From the NCBI GenBank assembly GCA_900541745.1, contig UQLA01000017.1, positions 1 through 55,187 on the forward strand: 55,187 bases of DNA, written 5' to 3'. The notes under the pieces were generated by a model that was given only the letters and a program-made list of their open reading frames with translations, did no database searches and was not told the origin of the DNA. A program made the translations under genes and the position numbers. Positions 34,462 through 41,262 of this stretch are shown here, one piece after another (the first letter of the stretch is position 1; each line of letters begins with the position of its first letter). Source of the stretch: an uncultured Collinsella sp. Its GTDB lineage: Bacteria; Actinomycetota; Coriobacteriia; Coriobacteriales; Coriobacteriaceae.

Positions 34462-35064
34462 ATGGACAATCGAATCTTTGGGTATGCGCGTGTCTCTTCC
34501 GCGGACCAGAACTTGGATCGCCAGTTAGACGCACTGGGAAGGTTTCCCGTTCAACGGGGTCAGATTTACGCTGACAAGGCAAGTGGTAAGGACTTTAAGC
34601 GTCCCCAGTACCGGCGTCTTCTTCGCAGATTGCGCGAGGGCGATATTCTCGTGATCAAGAGCATCGATCGTTTGGGTCGCAATTATCGCGAAGTCCTCGA
34701 TGAATGGCGACGTATCACGGTGGATAGGCGTGCTGCCATCGTGGTGCTTGATATGCCGTTACTCGATACGCGCGAGCAGCCCGATGGCATCACGGGAACG
34801 TTCATGGCGGATCTGGTCCTTCAAATCTTGAGCTACGTGGCGCAGTTGGAGCGCGAAAACATTAAGCAACGCCAGGCGGAGGGTATCGCAGCGGCACATC
34901 TGCGTGGCGTGAGATTTGGGAGGCCGGCGCTCGAACGTCCGGATAGCTATAACGATGTCATCAAATCATTCGAAGGAGGTGAAGTTACGAGGCGAGAGGC
35001 CGCAACGCTCCTGAACGTCAGCGCATCGACGTTCGATCGTTGGAGACGGGCGGACACGAACTGA
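34462..35064 (+). CDS. Serine recombinase (resolvase/invertase family)
   Basis: A 200-residue small serine recombinase. The catalytic Ser12 is in YARVSSADQN, the family motifs DKASGKDF..R, SIDRLGRNY and ERENIKQRQAEGIAAA are present, and the C-terminal helix-turn-helix is VTRREAATLLNVSASTFDRW. It would cut and rejoin DNA at paired sites. It is the only recombinase in the island and lies next to the left boundary repeats. AGGGGC precedes ATG 34462. Integration by such a small enzyme would be less usual than resolution or inversion. Confidence 0.92.
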   Translation: MDNRIFGYARVSSADQNLDRQLDALGRFPVQRGQIYADKASGKDFKRPQYRRLLRRLREGDILVIKSIDRLGRNYREVLDEWRRITVDRRAAIVVLDMPLLDTREQPDGITGTFMADLVLQILSYVAQLERENIKQRQAEGIAAAHLRGVRFGRPALERPDSYNDVIKSFEGGEVTRREAATLLNVSASTFDRWRRADTN

Positions 35065-35104
35065 TATGACCGTTCGCCGTCTGTCCGTCCTCTTTAACTA
35101 GACA

Positions 35105-35223
35105 TTTTGACGAGGGGAGTTTATTGCACAGAGCCCACTCCTTCCCTCGATGTTTATCCAGTTCACGCCCTGGAACCAAATAGTGCCACCGCGTTGCCAA
35201 TTCGTCTGCTTTTTGACGAGGGG
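35105..35223 (+). repeat. TTTTGACGAGGGG direct repeat pair, 106 bp apart
   Basis: Exact copies at 35105-35117 and 35211-35223 in the gap between recombinase and lipoprotein genes. Nothing else is recognisable in 35065-35258. They could be recombination subsites or remains of a small duplication. Confidence 0.5.
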
Positions 35224-35258
35224 TTATGAGCTGTAACGTCAATCGAAGGGAAATAGTC

Positions 35259-36074
35259 GTGAAACGAAATGCTACTAAAAAGCAGCCCATGATGGGCTTG
35301 CTTGTTCTACTAATCTGTTCTCTGGGATTTATCTCGGCCTGTTCTCAGAATGCTACAAATATAGATAAACCGAAATATGTCGATGACAAGGCGATGAATA
35401 TTATCGCTGCCGGGTTTGAGAGAAGGTCCGATGTCATTGAATCTAATGCAAACGACGATGATCCTCATTCAACCGAGAATATCCAGGAAGCTATTGAGGC
35501 CGAAATCAAGAACGACAAGGAACTCAAGAACGCTAGGTTTAAGGATTCTAAGATGCAACAGGACGTAATCACGTATCTGAATTTGCTTGATGACCAGCTT
35601 AAGGTGACCGAGGACTACTCGCAATCGTCTGCGGATTATTACGAAGAGTGGAATAAAGTCTACGATAAGCGGTCTGCGCAGCTCAAGAAGCTTGTTGATA
35701 ATTACGGGCTGGAAGTAGGGGAAAAATATAAGGATGATTTCAACGACTTAATTAAGAATGGAAAGTCCGTAGCAGAGAAGACCCGCTATGAGGATGCCAT
35801 CAACAGTTTGATTCAGGGAGCAAATTTCGAAAAATCGGATGACGGTTACGGTCTGTATACGTATACGGCGGTAGTTGAGAACACTTCTGGTATATCGTTC
35901 TCTAACGTCAGCCTGACACTTGCTCTCTATGATGCAGATGACATCAAAGCGGAGGAGACCTATGCGGACACTTCTTCGTGGGCGCCGGGTGAGAAAGTCA
36001 AGTTCGAGGCAATGTCCGATGTTGACGCTGCGCGCGTTGTCGCATCTGTTTCCAGCTACGATGTAAATAAATAA
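35259..36074 (+). CDS. Lipoprotein with C-terminal FxLYD-like domain (island cargo 1)
   Basis: A 271-residue lipoprotein from GTG 35259, preceded by GAAGGGAAAT. The signal peptide ends in the lipobox FISAC. A charged helical middle part (residues about 60-180, rich in Asp, Glu and Lys) is followed by a beta-rich end with YTYTAVVENTSGISFSNVSL and LALYDADDIKAEE, which resembles the FxLYD domain. It would sit on the outer face of the membrane. Its base composition is clearly more AT-rich than the neighbouring core genes. Function unknown. Confidence 0.75.
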   Translation: MKRNATKKQPMMGLLVLLICSLGFISACSQNATNIDKPKYVDDKAMNIIAAGFERRSDVIESNANDDDPHSTENIQEAIEAEIKNDKELKNARFKDSKMQQDVITYLNLLDDQLKVTEDYSQSSADYYEEWNKVYDKRSAQLKKLVDNYGLEVGEKYKDDFNDLIKNGKSVAEKTRYEDAINSLIQGANFEKSDDGYGLYTYTAVVENTSGISFSNVSLTLALYDADDIKAEETYADTSSWAPGEKVKFEAMSDVDAARVVASVSSYDVNK

Positions 36075-36088
36075 GTTCTGCACGGAAG

Positions 36089-36124
36089 GGGCGGGTTAAT
36101 CGGCAATGAATGGTTGACCTGCCC
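36089..36124 (+). terminator. Hairpin after the lipoprotein gene
   Basis: GGGCGGGTTA pairs with TGACCTGCCC (two G-T pairs), followed by GTTTTA. It separates the lipoprotein gene from the next two cargo genes. Confidence 0.65.
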
Positions 36125-36288
36125 GTTTTATGCCAATTATTGAACAACAAGTGCTGCGAACGAATGTGTATTATTTCGGATTGCAAACAACTGCCCTCGT
36201 CTAAAGACATGCTGAAAACGAAAATTAAGGCATGAGGTATAACCCACGGCAGTTTCTTAAATAACAGGGATTTTGAAAGGAATAGGGG

Positions 36289-36960
36289 ATGGATGAGATG
36301 GAGGAAGGCATGGGGGCGCTGAAGGCGAAACTCGGGAGAATCCTGACAAAGCCCAAGGTATTCTTTGCGGGCCTGGCGCTTGGTGGAGTGATTGTGGCTG
36401 TACTTTTCATTACCATCTTTAATAACGGCAAGGCTGCGGGCGCGAAAGAAGCGGCCCCCAATACGCTCTCCCCGTCGGTCGTGTTTGAACGTATTGCTTC
36501 CCAGAATGAGATGGTTTCTGCATCGCAGAACTATACGATTGTCGATAAGGTGACAGATACCAATAGGTTCTTCGATTGGTTTGATATCCCGTTTACAGAA
36601 AACAGTTTTTGGTATCGCTATGTTGGAACCATTAAGGCAGGCGTGAATCTCGAGACGGCAGAGATACATACAAACAAGAAGAAGCTGACCATTACGATGG
36701 ATGAGCCTTATGTAATCTCAAACACGCCGGATATGAAGAAATCGGGTGCTCTCGAGGAACGCAACAACATCCTCAATCCCATTGAGGTCAAAGACGTCAC
36801 GGCGTTTGAAGCGCAGTGCAAGGAGCGGAGTGAAAGCGAGGCCATCAAGGATGGCAACCTGCTCGAAGAGGCTCGGGCGAACGCCGAAGCAAATATCCGT
36901 GCGATGTTCAACTCGGCATTTGGCGATGAATATACGGTTGATTTCGACTATCGGAAATAG
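36289..36960 (+). CDS. DUF4230 membrane-anchored protein (island cargo 2)
   Basis: A 223-residue protein. A short cytoplasmic start (MDEMEEGMGALKAKLG) precedes one membrane helix at about 24-44 (VFFAGLALGGVIVAVLFITIF). The rest matches the DUF4230 pattern: early VFERIASQNEMVSASQNYTIVDK, then the beta strands YVGTIKAGVNL and KKLTITMDEPYVIS, and a C-terminal helix (EEARANAEANIRAMFNSAF). The role of DUF4230 is unknown. It is nine bases upstream of the next gene and shares its operon. Confidence 0.8.
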   Translation: MDEMEEGMGALKAKLGRILTKPKVFFAGLALGGVIVAVLFITIFNNGKAAGAKEAAPNTLSPSVVFERIASQNEMVSASQNYTIVDKVTDTNRFFDWFDIPFTENSFWYRYVGTIKAGVNLETAEIHTNKKKLTITMDEPYVISNTPDMKKSGALEERNNILNPIEVKDVTAFEAQCKERSESEAIKDGNLLEEARANAEANIRAMFNSAFGDEYTVDFDYRK

Positions 36961-36969
36961 GAGGTCACT

Positions 36970-38031
36970 ATGGAGGATAAAGACGATCTAGCTGTTGTCG
37001 AAAGGGAGGAGCTGCCGCGACATAAGCAGAGTTTTGATATCCGTAAGGCCGCTGCCGGGTTGGTTGATGGCGCCGGAAGCGCGATGGCGGGCGCGGTTGC
37101 AACCGTACAGAAAGTTGCCGATGGTGCAATGCGTGCTGCAACCCCGATGGTCGATGACGCCTTGGCAGCTATTGCTGATGCGGCCGATGGTGCGGCAGGT
37201 GCTGCTGCGGATATCGGTGACGCCGTCAACGATTGGGCATACCAGCAGCAGCTTAATAGATACAGGCCGGTAACCAAGGAGACCTATCAGAGTCCTTCAT
37301 TTTATTTGCCGAATATGATTCGAATTGTTGACGGAAATGAGCGTCGGGGCATCGACGCCTGTAGGGATGCTATTGGTTGGCTGGATACCGTTAAGGGTAC
37401 GCAGATTTTCAATCTGTACCGCGAGGCAATCGGGGATAGCGAATTGTCTTTCTATCCTAAACCATCTCTTTATTCCACATATTACATAGATGCTTTTGAT
37501 CGGTCTCGCTTTGTTGACCTTGACTCTTATTTCGCAACCATGCAACAAGACAAGATGGCCGAGTTGAGGCGGATTGCGTTCATGCTTGGCGCGAAGCGCT
37601 GCAAGCTGGAGGTGACGGAGTACGAGGAAACTCGGCGAGGCCGCCAGGTTAAGGGAAATGCCAAAGCGGGAAAGAGGGGCTCGGTTCGAATAGACGGTTC
37701 CTTGAGCGATTCAACGAGAAATGAGAAGAAAATTCTGTTCACACAGGAATTCGAGGGTGACATGGTTCCGCAGCGCCCTGAGCTCCATTGGTATGCCCAT
37801 GACTCAGATATTCTCTTGTTAATTGAGACGAGATGTGGTGGAGAGGATAAAAACAAGGCGAAGAGCTATCGGGTCGAATTGAAAAGTGAAACGACCATGA
37901 CCATGTCTGTATCACTTGCTATGGCTATCGACGAGGCATGCAGCAAACTGAACATAAGGGCGAATTCGAGCCTGACAAGCCAAGCTAAGCGAGAACTCCG
38001 GCAGTCGTTTGTATTTGAAGTTGAATTCTGA
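36970..38031 (+). CDS. 353-residue protein of unknown function (island cargo 3)
   Basis: AGGAGG precedes ATG 36970. Residues about 25-85 are a long Ala/Gly/Asp-rich helical stretch (for example AAAGLVDGAGSAMAGAVATV, then ADAADGAAGAAADIGDAV). The remaining 260 residues look like a mixed alpha-beta globular domain with LRRIAFMLGAKRCKLEVTEY, a basic loop (RRGRQVKGNAKAGKRG) and a charged end. I recognise no family, no catalytic motif and no signal peptide. The helical stretch could associate with a membrane or with other copies. Coupled to the DUF4230 gene. Confidence 0.6.
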   Translation: MEDKDDLAVVEREELPRHKQSFDIRKAAAGLVDGAGSAMAGAVATVQKVADGAMRAATPMVDDALAAIADAADGAAGAAADIGDAVNDWAYQQQLNRYRPVTKETYQSPSFYLPNMIRIVDGNERRGIDACRDAIGWLDTVKGTQIFNLYREAIGDSELSFYPKPSLYSTYYIDAFDRSRFVDLDSYFATMQQDKMAELRRIAFMLGAKRCKLEVTEYEETRRGRQVKGNAKAGKRGSVRIDGSLSDSTRNEKKILFTQEFEGDMVPQRPELHWYAHDSDILLLIETRCGGEDKNKAKSYRVELKSETTMTMSVSLAMAIDEACSKLNIRANSSLTSQAKRELRQSFVFEVEF

Positions 38032-38133
38032 TGTGTGGGGACCTTTTGCTGCGGGGTTCCTGTCCTTTACGGGATGGAAGCGTATAAACCCATACGGTGC
38101 AACTCAGTAAAAGTTACTAATATACTGGCATCT

Positions 38134-38168
38134 ATTCTAGTTAAAAGCGTTTAAAAACGGTTAATTCC
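38134..38168 (+). repeat. ATTCTAGTTAAAAGC repeat, right copy
   Basis: The first 15 bp are identical to 34284-34298. The rest (GTTTAAAAACGGTTAATTCC) is related in composition. Together the two copies form an inner pair of direct repeats inside the 25-bp boundary repeats. Confidence 0.5.
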
Positions 38169-38193
38169 ATTTAAATCAGTAGTTGCAATAGCT

Positions 38194-38220
38194 GGCAAAG
38201 GGACAGTCCCTTTGCCAGCT
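38194..38220. repeat. GGGAC-core palindrome with arm GCTGGCAAA
   Basis: GCTGGCAAA, GGGACAGTC, CCTTTGCCAGC. The core is as at 30482 and 34211, but the arms are different and still fully self-complementary. Confidence 0.75.
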
Positions 38221-38258
38221 TAATGCCAAAACCAATTTGTCAAGAGCTAGAGGGTTTG

Positions 38259-38299
38259 AAAATCTACTATTTCTACCCCGTCCCCTAATAGCAGATTTG
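38259..38299. repeat. Hairpin with arm AAATCTRCTATT and GGGGACGGGG core, after trmL
   Basis: On the minus strand AAATCTGCTATT, AGGGGACGGGGTAG, AATAGTAGATTT forms a stem with one mismatch, starting two bases after the trmL stop codon. It is a further member, or distant relative, of the GGGAC-core hairpins and a possible trmL terminator. Confidence 0.55.
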
Positions 38300-38320
38300 T
38301 CACATTCCCGGAAAGCCTGT
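38296..38320 (+). repeat. 25-bp direct repeat, right island boundary (within trmL 3' end)
   Basis: Identical to 34232-34256. On the minus strand it encodes the last residues of TrmL (TGFPGM) and its stop. This is how integrating elements restore the 3' end of a target gene. Confidence 0.75.
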
Positions 38321-38899
38321 TTGGCGCAGGGCTTCGTAGAGGACGATGGCGGCGCTGTTGGAGAGGTTGAGGGCGCTGATGCGGTAGTCGTCCGGGTTGA
38401 CGAAGTTGCCGCAGATGTCCTGTTGAAGGATAGCCTCGTGGCTGTCCTCGGTATGTCCGAGCGATTCCTCGTGGGCTTCCCAAGCCTCGGCGTTATCGAG
38501 CGAGTCGCAATCGCGCAGCATAGGGATGCGCTCGCAGCGCTCGGGCGCCGCGGCGAGCAGTGGCTCGGGAATGCCCGAGCTCTCGCTGCCAAAGACCAAG
38601 TAGTCGCCGTCGTGGTAGGTACTCTGCGCATAGGTGCGGCGTGCCTTTTTGGTCAGCAGATGTAGGCGCTCGTCGGCAGGGGAGAGACCGTTGCGTGCAA
38701 GGAAATCCTCCCAGCCGGCATAGGTCGTCACGTCCAAGTTTTGCCAGTAGCCCAGGCCGGCGCGACGTACCGTTTTGTCGTCGAGCGAGAAGCCCAGCGG
38801 CTCCACCAGATGCAGGCGGGCGCCGGTGACCACGCAGGTACGGCCGATATTGCCCGTATTGGCCGGAATCTCGGGCGCATACAGCACAATGTTGAACAT
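38300..38899 (-). CDS. trmL: TrmL-family tRNA (cytidine/uridine-34 2'-O)-methyltransferase
   Basis: A 199-residue SPOUT methylase that modifies the wobble base of leucine tRNAs. Family motifs are IVLYAPEIPANTGNIGRTC, LHLVEPLGFSLDDK and LVFGSESSGIPEPLL. The C-terminal motif 3 (RISALNLSNSAAIVLYEAL) is intact. An acidic insert of about 40 residues (CDSLDNAEAWEAHEESL onward) makes it longer than the usual 155. ATG 38899 follows AAGGAG. Its 3' end is the duplicated boundary of the island. Confidence 0.92.
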   Translation of the reverse strand: MFNIVLYAPEIPANTGNIGRTCVVTGARLHLVEPLGFSLDDKTVRRAGLGYWQNLDVTTYAGWEDFLARNGLSPADERLHLLTKKARRTYAQSTYHDGDYLVFGSESSGIPEPLLAAAPERCERIPMLRDCDSLDNAEAWEAHEESLGHTEDSHEAILQQDICGNFVNPDDYRISALNLSNSAAIVLYEALRQTGFPGM

Positions 38900-38922
38900 G
38901 AATCTCCTTGGCTCAGAACGAA

Positions 38923-38955
38923 AAACCACCACGAAGAGCGCCTTCGTGGTGGTTT
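38923..38955. terminator. Intrinsic terminator between the CobW gene and trmL
   Basis: A 14-bp perfect stem AAACCACCACGAAG / CTTCGTGGTGGTTT with a 5-base loop, flanked by A-run and T-run. Confidence 0.85.
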
Positions 38956-38994
38956 GGCGGTTACATAGGCGGAAAAATGCCCGCTTGGATAAAC

Positions 38995-40125
38995 CTAGGC
39001 GCGGTGCCAGTCGGTCAGGCAGGCATCGAGGGAGGCGATGAGCGCATCCTTGTCCATGTGACGGCCGATGATGCACAGGCTCGTCATGCGGTCGCCCGTC
39101 TCGTCGTCCCAAATCTGCATGATCTCGGGGTTCTCGTCGATGATCTTCTGCTTCTCGCCCTCGGGCGCCGAATCGACAAACAGGCCGTTCTCCATCAGGC
39201 GCATCTGGTGGCCGGCCTGCTCAAACATGTAGCACATGTCCGGATCGCCGGTCTGCCACAGCGGACCCTTGACGCGGATGACCTCGTCGGGCCACTCCTG
39301 CTCAACAAAATTGGTGAACTTCTGCAGGTCAAACGGCTTGCGGCGCGAGTACACAAAGGTCTCGATGTCGTACTCGAGCACCTCGGGATCGTCGTGCTCC
39401 TCGGGATGCTCCATGGCCTCGATCCAGGCGGCGGAGTTGTAGGCGCGCATAAAGTCGAAGCGGTCGGTGTCGAGCAGCTCCTCCATGGGAACCTCGCCGT
39501 TTTGAGCCTCGACAATCACAGCGTCCTTCTGCAGGCTGCGCACGATGGCCTTGAGCTCGGCGATCTGCTCGGGCGTCACGGTATCGGTCTTGTTGAGGAT
39601 CAGCGTGGAGCAGAACTCGATTTGCTGGATGAGCAGGCTTTCGATGTCGTCCTCGTCGATATCCTCGGCCAGCAGGTCGCGACCGCCGTTGAACTCGTCG
39701 TACATGCGGGCGCAGTCGACCACGGCCACGATGTTGTCGAGCGCGAGCTTGGGCTCGCCGCCCACCTTGGCCTCGTCGCAGAAGCTCGAGATGGTGTAGG
39801 CGATGGGGATAGGCTCGCAAATGCCCGATGCCTCGATGATGATGTAGTCGAAGTTGCCCGAATCGGCGATGCCCTGCAGCTGGTTGGCCAGGTCGTCCGA
39901 AAGCGTGCAGCAGATGCAGCCGTTGGTGAGCGGGATGAGGTCGTCGGTCTCGGAAAGGCCGCCGTCGGCGATAAGGCTGGCGTCGACGTTGATCTCGCCG
40001 ATATCGTTGACGATCACGGCGGCGCGGATGCCGCCGTCGTTAGCGAGGATGTGGTTGAGCAGCGTGGTCTTGCCGGCACCGAGGTATCCGGTAAGCATGA
40101 TGATCTTCACAGGTTTGTTGGGCAT
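38995..40125 (-). CDS. CobW-family G3E GTPase (metallochaperone)
   Basis: A 376-residue protein. Walker A is GYLGAGKTTLLNHIL, the metal-binding CxCC motif is GCICCTL, and the G4-like motif is LNKTD. The C-terminal CobW_C domain is present. Relatives deliver zinc or cobalt to target proteins in an energy-dependent way. ATG 40125 follows AAAGGAGGG; the upstream in-frame ATG overlaps that site. No Zur box could be recognised by eye. Confidence 0.9.
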   Translation of the reverse strand: MPNKPVKIIMLTGYLGAGKTTLLNHILANDGGIRAAVIVNDIGEINVDASLIADGGLSETDDLIPLTNGCICCTLSDDLANQLQGIADSGNFDYIIIEASGICEPIPIAYTISSFCDEAKVGGEPKLALDNIVAVVDCARMYDEFNGGRDLLAEDIDEDDIESLLIQQIEFCSTLILNKTDTVTPEQIAELKAIVRSLQKDAVIVEAQNGEVPMEELLDTDRFDFMRAYNSAAWIEAMEHPEEHDDPEVLEYDIETFVYSRRKPFDLQKFTNFVEQEWPDEVIRVKGPLWQTGDPDMCYMFEQAGHQMRLMENGLFVDSAPEGEKQKIIDENPEIMQIWDDETGDRMTSLCIIGRHMDKDALIASLDACLTDWHRA

Positions 40126-40211
40126 GTGCCCTCCTTTGTTAGACATGGCTTACAGTTGAATCTTATGCCAAACGCCTGCTCTTATACCCACGCGCCGGCA
40201 AATAACACAAG

Positions 40212-40550
40212 CTACTCCCAGGCTCCCCATACATCGGGGCAATAACCGACGGTGGCCTTTTTGCCGTTGCGTACGATGGGTTCGGCCAAGACCTGCTGGT
40301 TCTCGAGCAGCTTGTCAAAGCGCTGGCTGGGGGTAAGGTGCTGAATAAGTGCGAGCGTTTCCTCGTCCTTGGCTTTGGGGTTGAGCAGTTTGTCGATACC
40401 GCCGACCGCCTGCATCACGCTCGTGAGCTCGCCCTTGCTCATCTCCTTTTCCCTAAGGTCAATAAACTGCACCTTAATGCGGCGCTCCTTAAAATAGCGC
40501 TGGGCCTTCTTGGTGTCGAAGGACTTCTTGGTGCCAAAAATCTGAATCAT
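40212..40550 (-). CDS. ArsC/Spx-fold protein lacking the active-site cysteine
   Basis: A 112-residue ArsC-like thioredoxin-fold protein (MIQIFGTKKSFDTKKAQRYF). The place of the redox Cys (normally GxxxCxxC or GTKKC) is Ser10, encoded by TCC at 40523-40521. The remaining family pattern is intact: FIDLREKEMSKGEL, LLNPKAKDEE, LLENQQVLAEPIVRNGKKATVGY. One Cys remains near the C-terminus. It cannot use the classical ArsC mechanism, so a regulatory or binding role is more likely. It starts 14 bases after the flavodoxin gene ends. Confidence 0.8.
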   Translation of the reverse strand: MIQIFGTKKSFDTKKAQRYFKERRIKVQFIDLREKEMSKGELTSVMQAVGGIDKLLNPKAKDEETLALIQHLTPSQRFDKLLENQQVLAEPIVRNGKKATVGYCPDVWGAWE

Positions 40551-40564
40551 TTTGTTCCGCCGTT

Positions 40565-41188
40565 CTACCTGATAAAGTTGGTGCGCTCGCGATCGGCTTC
40601 GGGGGCTTCGATGCCGGCGGCCTGTCCTGCCTCGATACAATGCAGGAGCCAGGCCATGTTCTTGCCGATGTTGCGCATGGTGGCCAGGCCCTCGGCGTCT
40701 TGGGCGGCCTCGCCCGGCATGGCGCCAAACACGTTGTTCCAGTACGTGGAGGCAACCACGGGCATCTGGTTGATGGTGAAGTACTTGTTGAGCACATCGA
40801 AGGTGGTCGACGTACCGCCGCGACGGGCGACGGCGACGGCAGCGCCCGGCTTGTGTGCAAAGGCTTTGCTTCCGGCATAGAAGGCGCGATCGAGGGCCGA
40901 AAGGATGCGGCCGCTGGGGTGCGCATAGTAGACGGGCGAGCCAAAGACAAAGCCATCTGCCTGCTCGGCGGCAGCGATCAGCTCGTTCACCACGTCGTCG
41001 TCAAAGGTGCAGCGACCGCCAAGCTTGCCGCACTGGCCGCAACCGATGCAATCGCGAATGGGCTTGGCGCCCAGCTGAAACACCTCGGTATCAATGCCTT
41101 CTGCATTGAGCTGCTCGGCGACCTCGGCGAGTGCACGGGCGGTGTTGCCGTTTGCCTTGGGGCTGCCATTGACCAAAAGAACCTTCAT
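40565..41188 (-). CDS. Flavodoxin-fold NAD(P)H-dependent FMN reductase-like protein
   Basis: A 207-residue flavoprotein. The FMN phosphate loop is VNGSPKANGNTARAL, the second flavin loop is GSPVYYAHPSG, and a Cys-rich segment (CIGCGQCGKLGGRC) resembles iron-sulfur flavoproteins. It probably reduces quinones, azo or other low-molecular substrates. ATG 41188 follows GGGAG by six bases. Co-transcribed with the ArsC-like gene. Confidence 0.88.
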   Translation of the reverse strand: MKVLLVNGSPKANGNTARALAEVAEQLNAEGIDTEVFQLGAKPIRDCIGCGQCGKLGGRCTFDDDVVNELIAAAEQADGFVFGSPVYYAHPSGRILSALDRAFYAGSKAFAHKPGAAVAVARRGGTSTTFDVLNKYFTINQMPVVASTYWNNVFGAMPGEAAQDAEGLATMRNIGKNMAWLLHCIEAGQAAGIEAPEADRERTNFIR

Positions 41189-41262
41189 CACAAACTCCCT
41201 CTGCTTTTGGTGGCTTCTGCAGAGGATTATCGCACGATGGGGGAGGCGGCGCGGGCGCGGTG

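Noticed and set aside
38908..40245. 445-residue plus-strand frame opposite the CobW gene
   Set aside because: It is antisense to a clear G3E GTPase, has no domains and no ribosome site.
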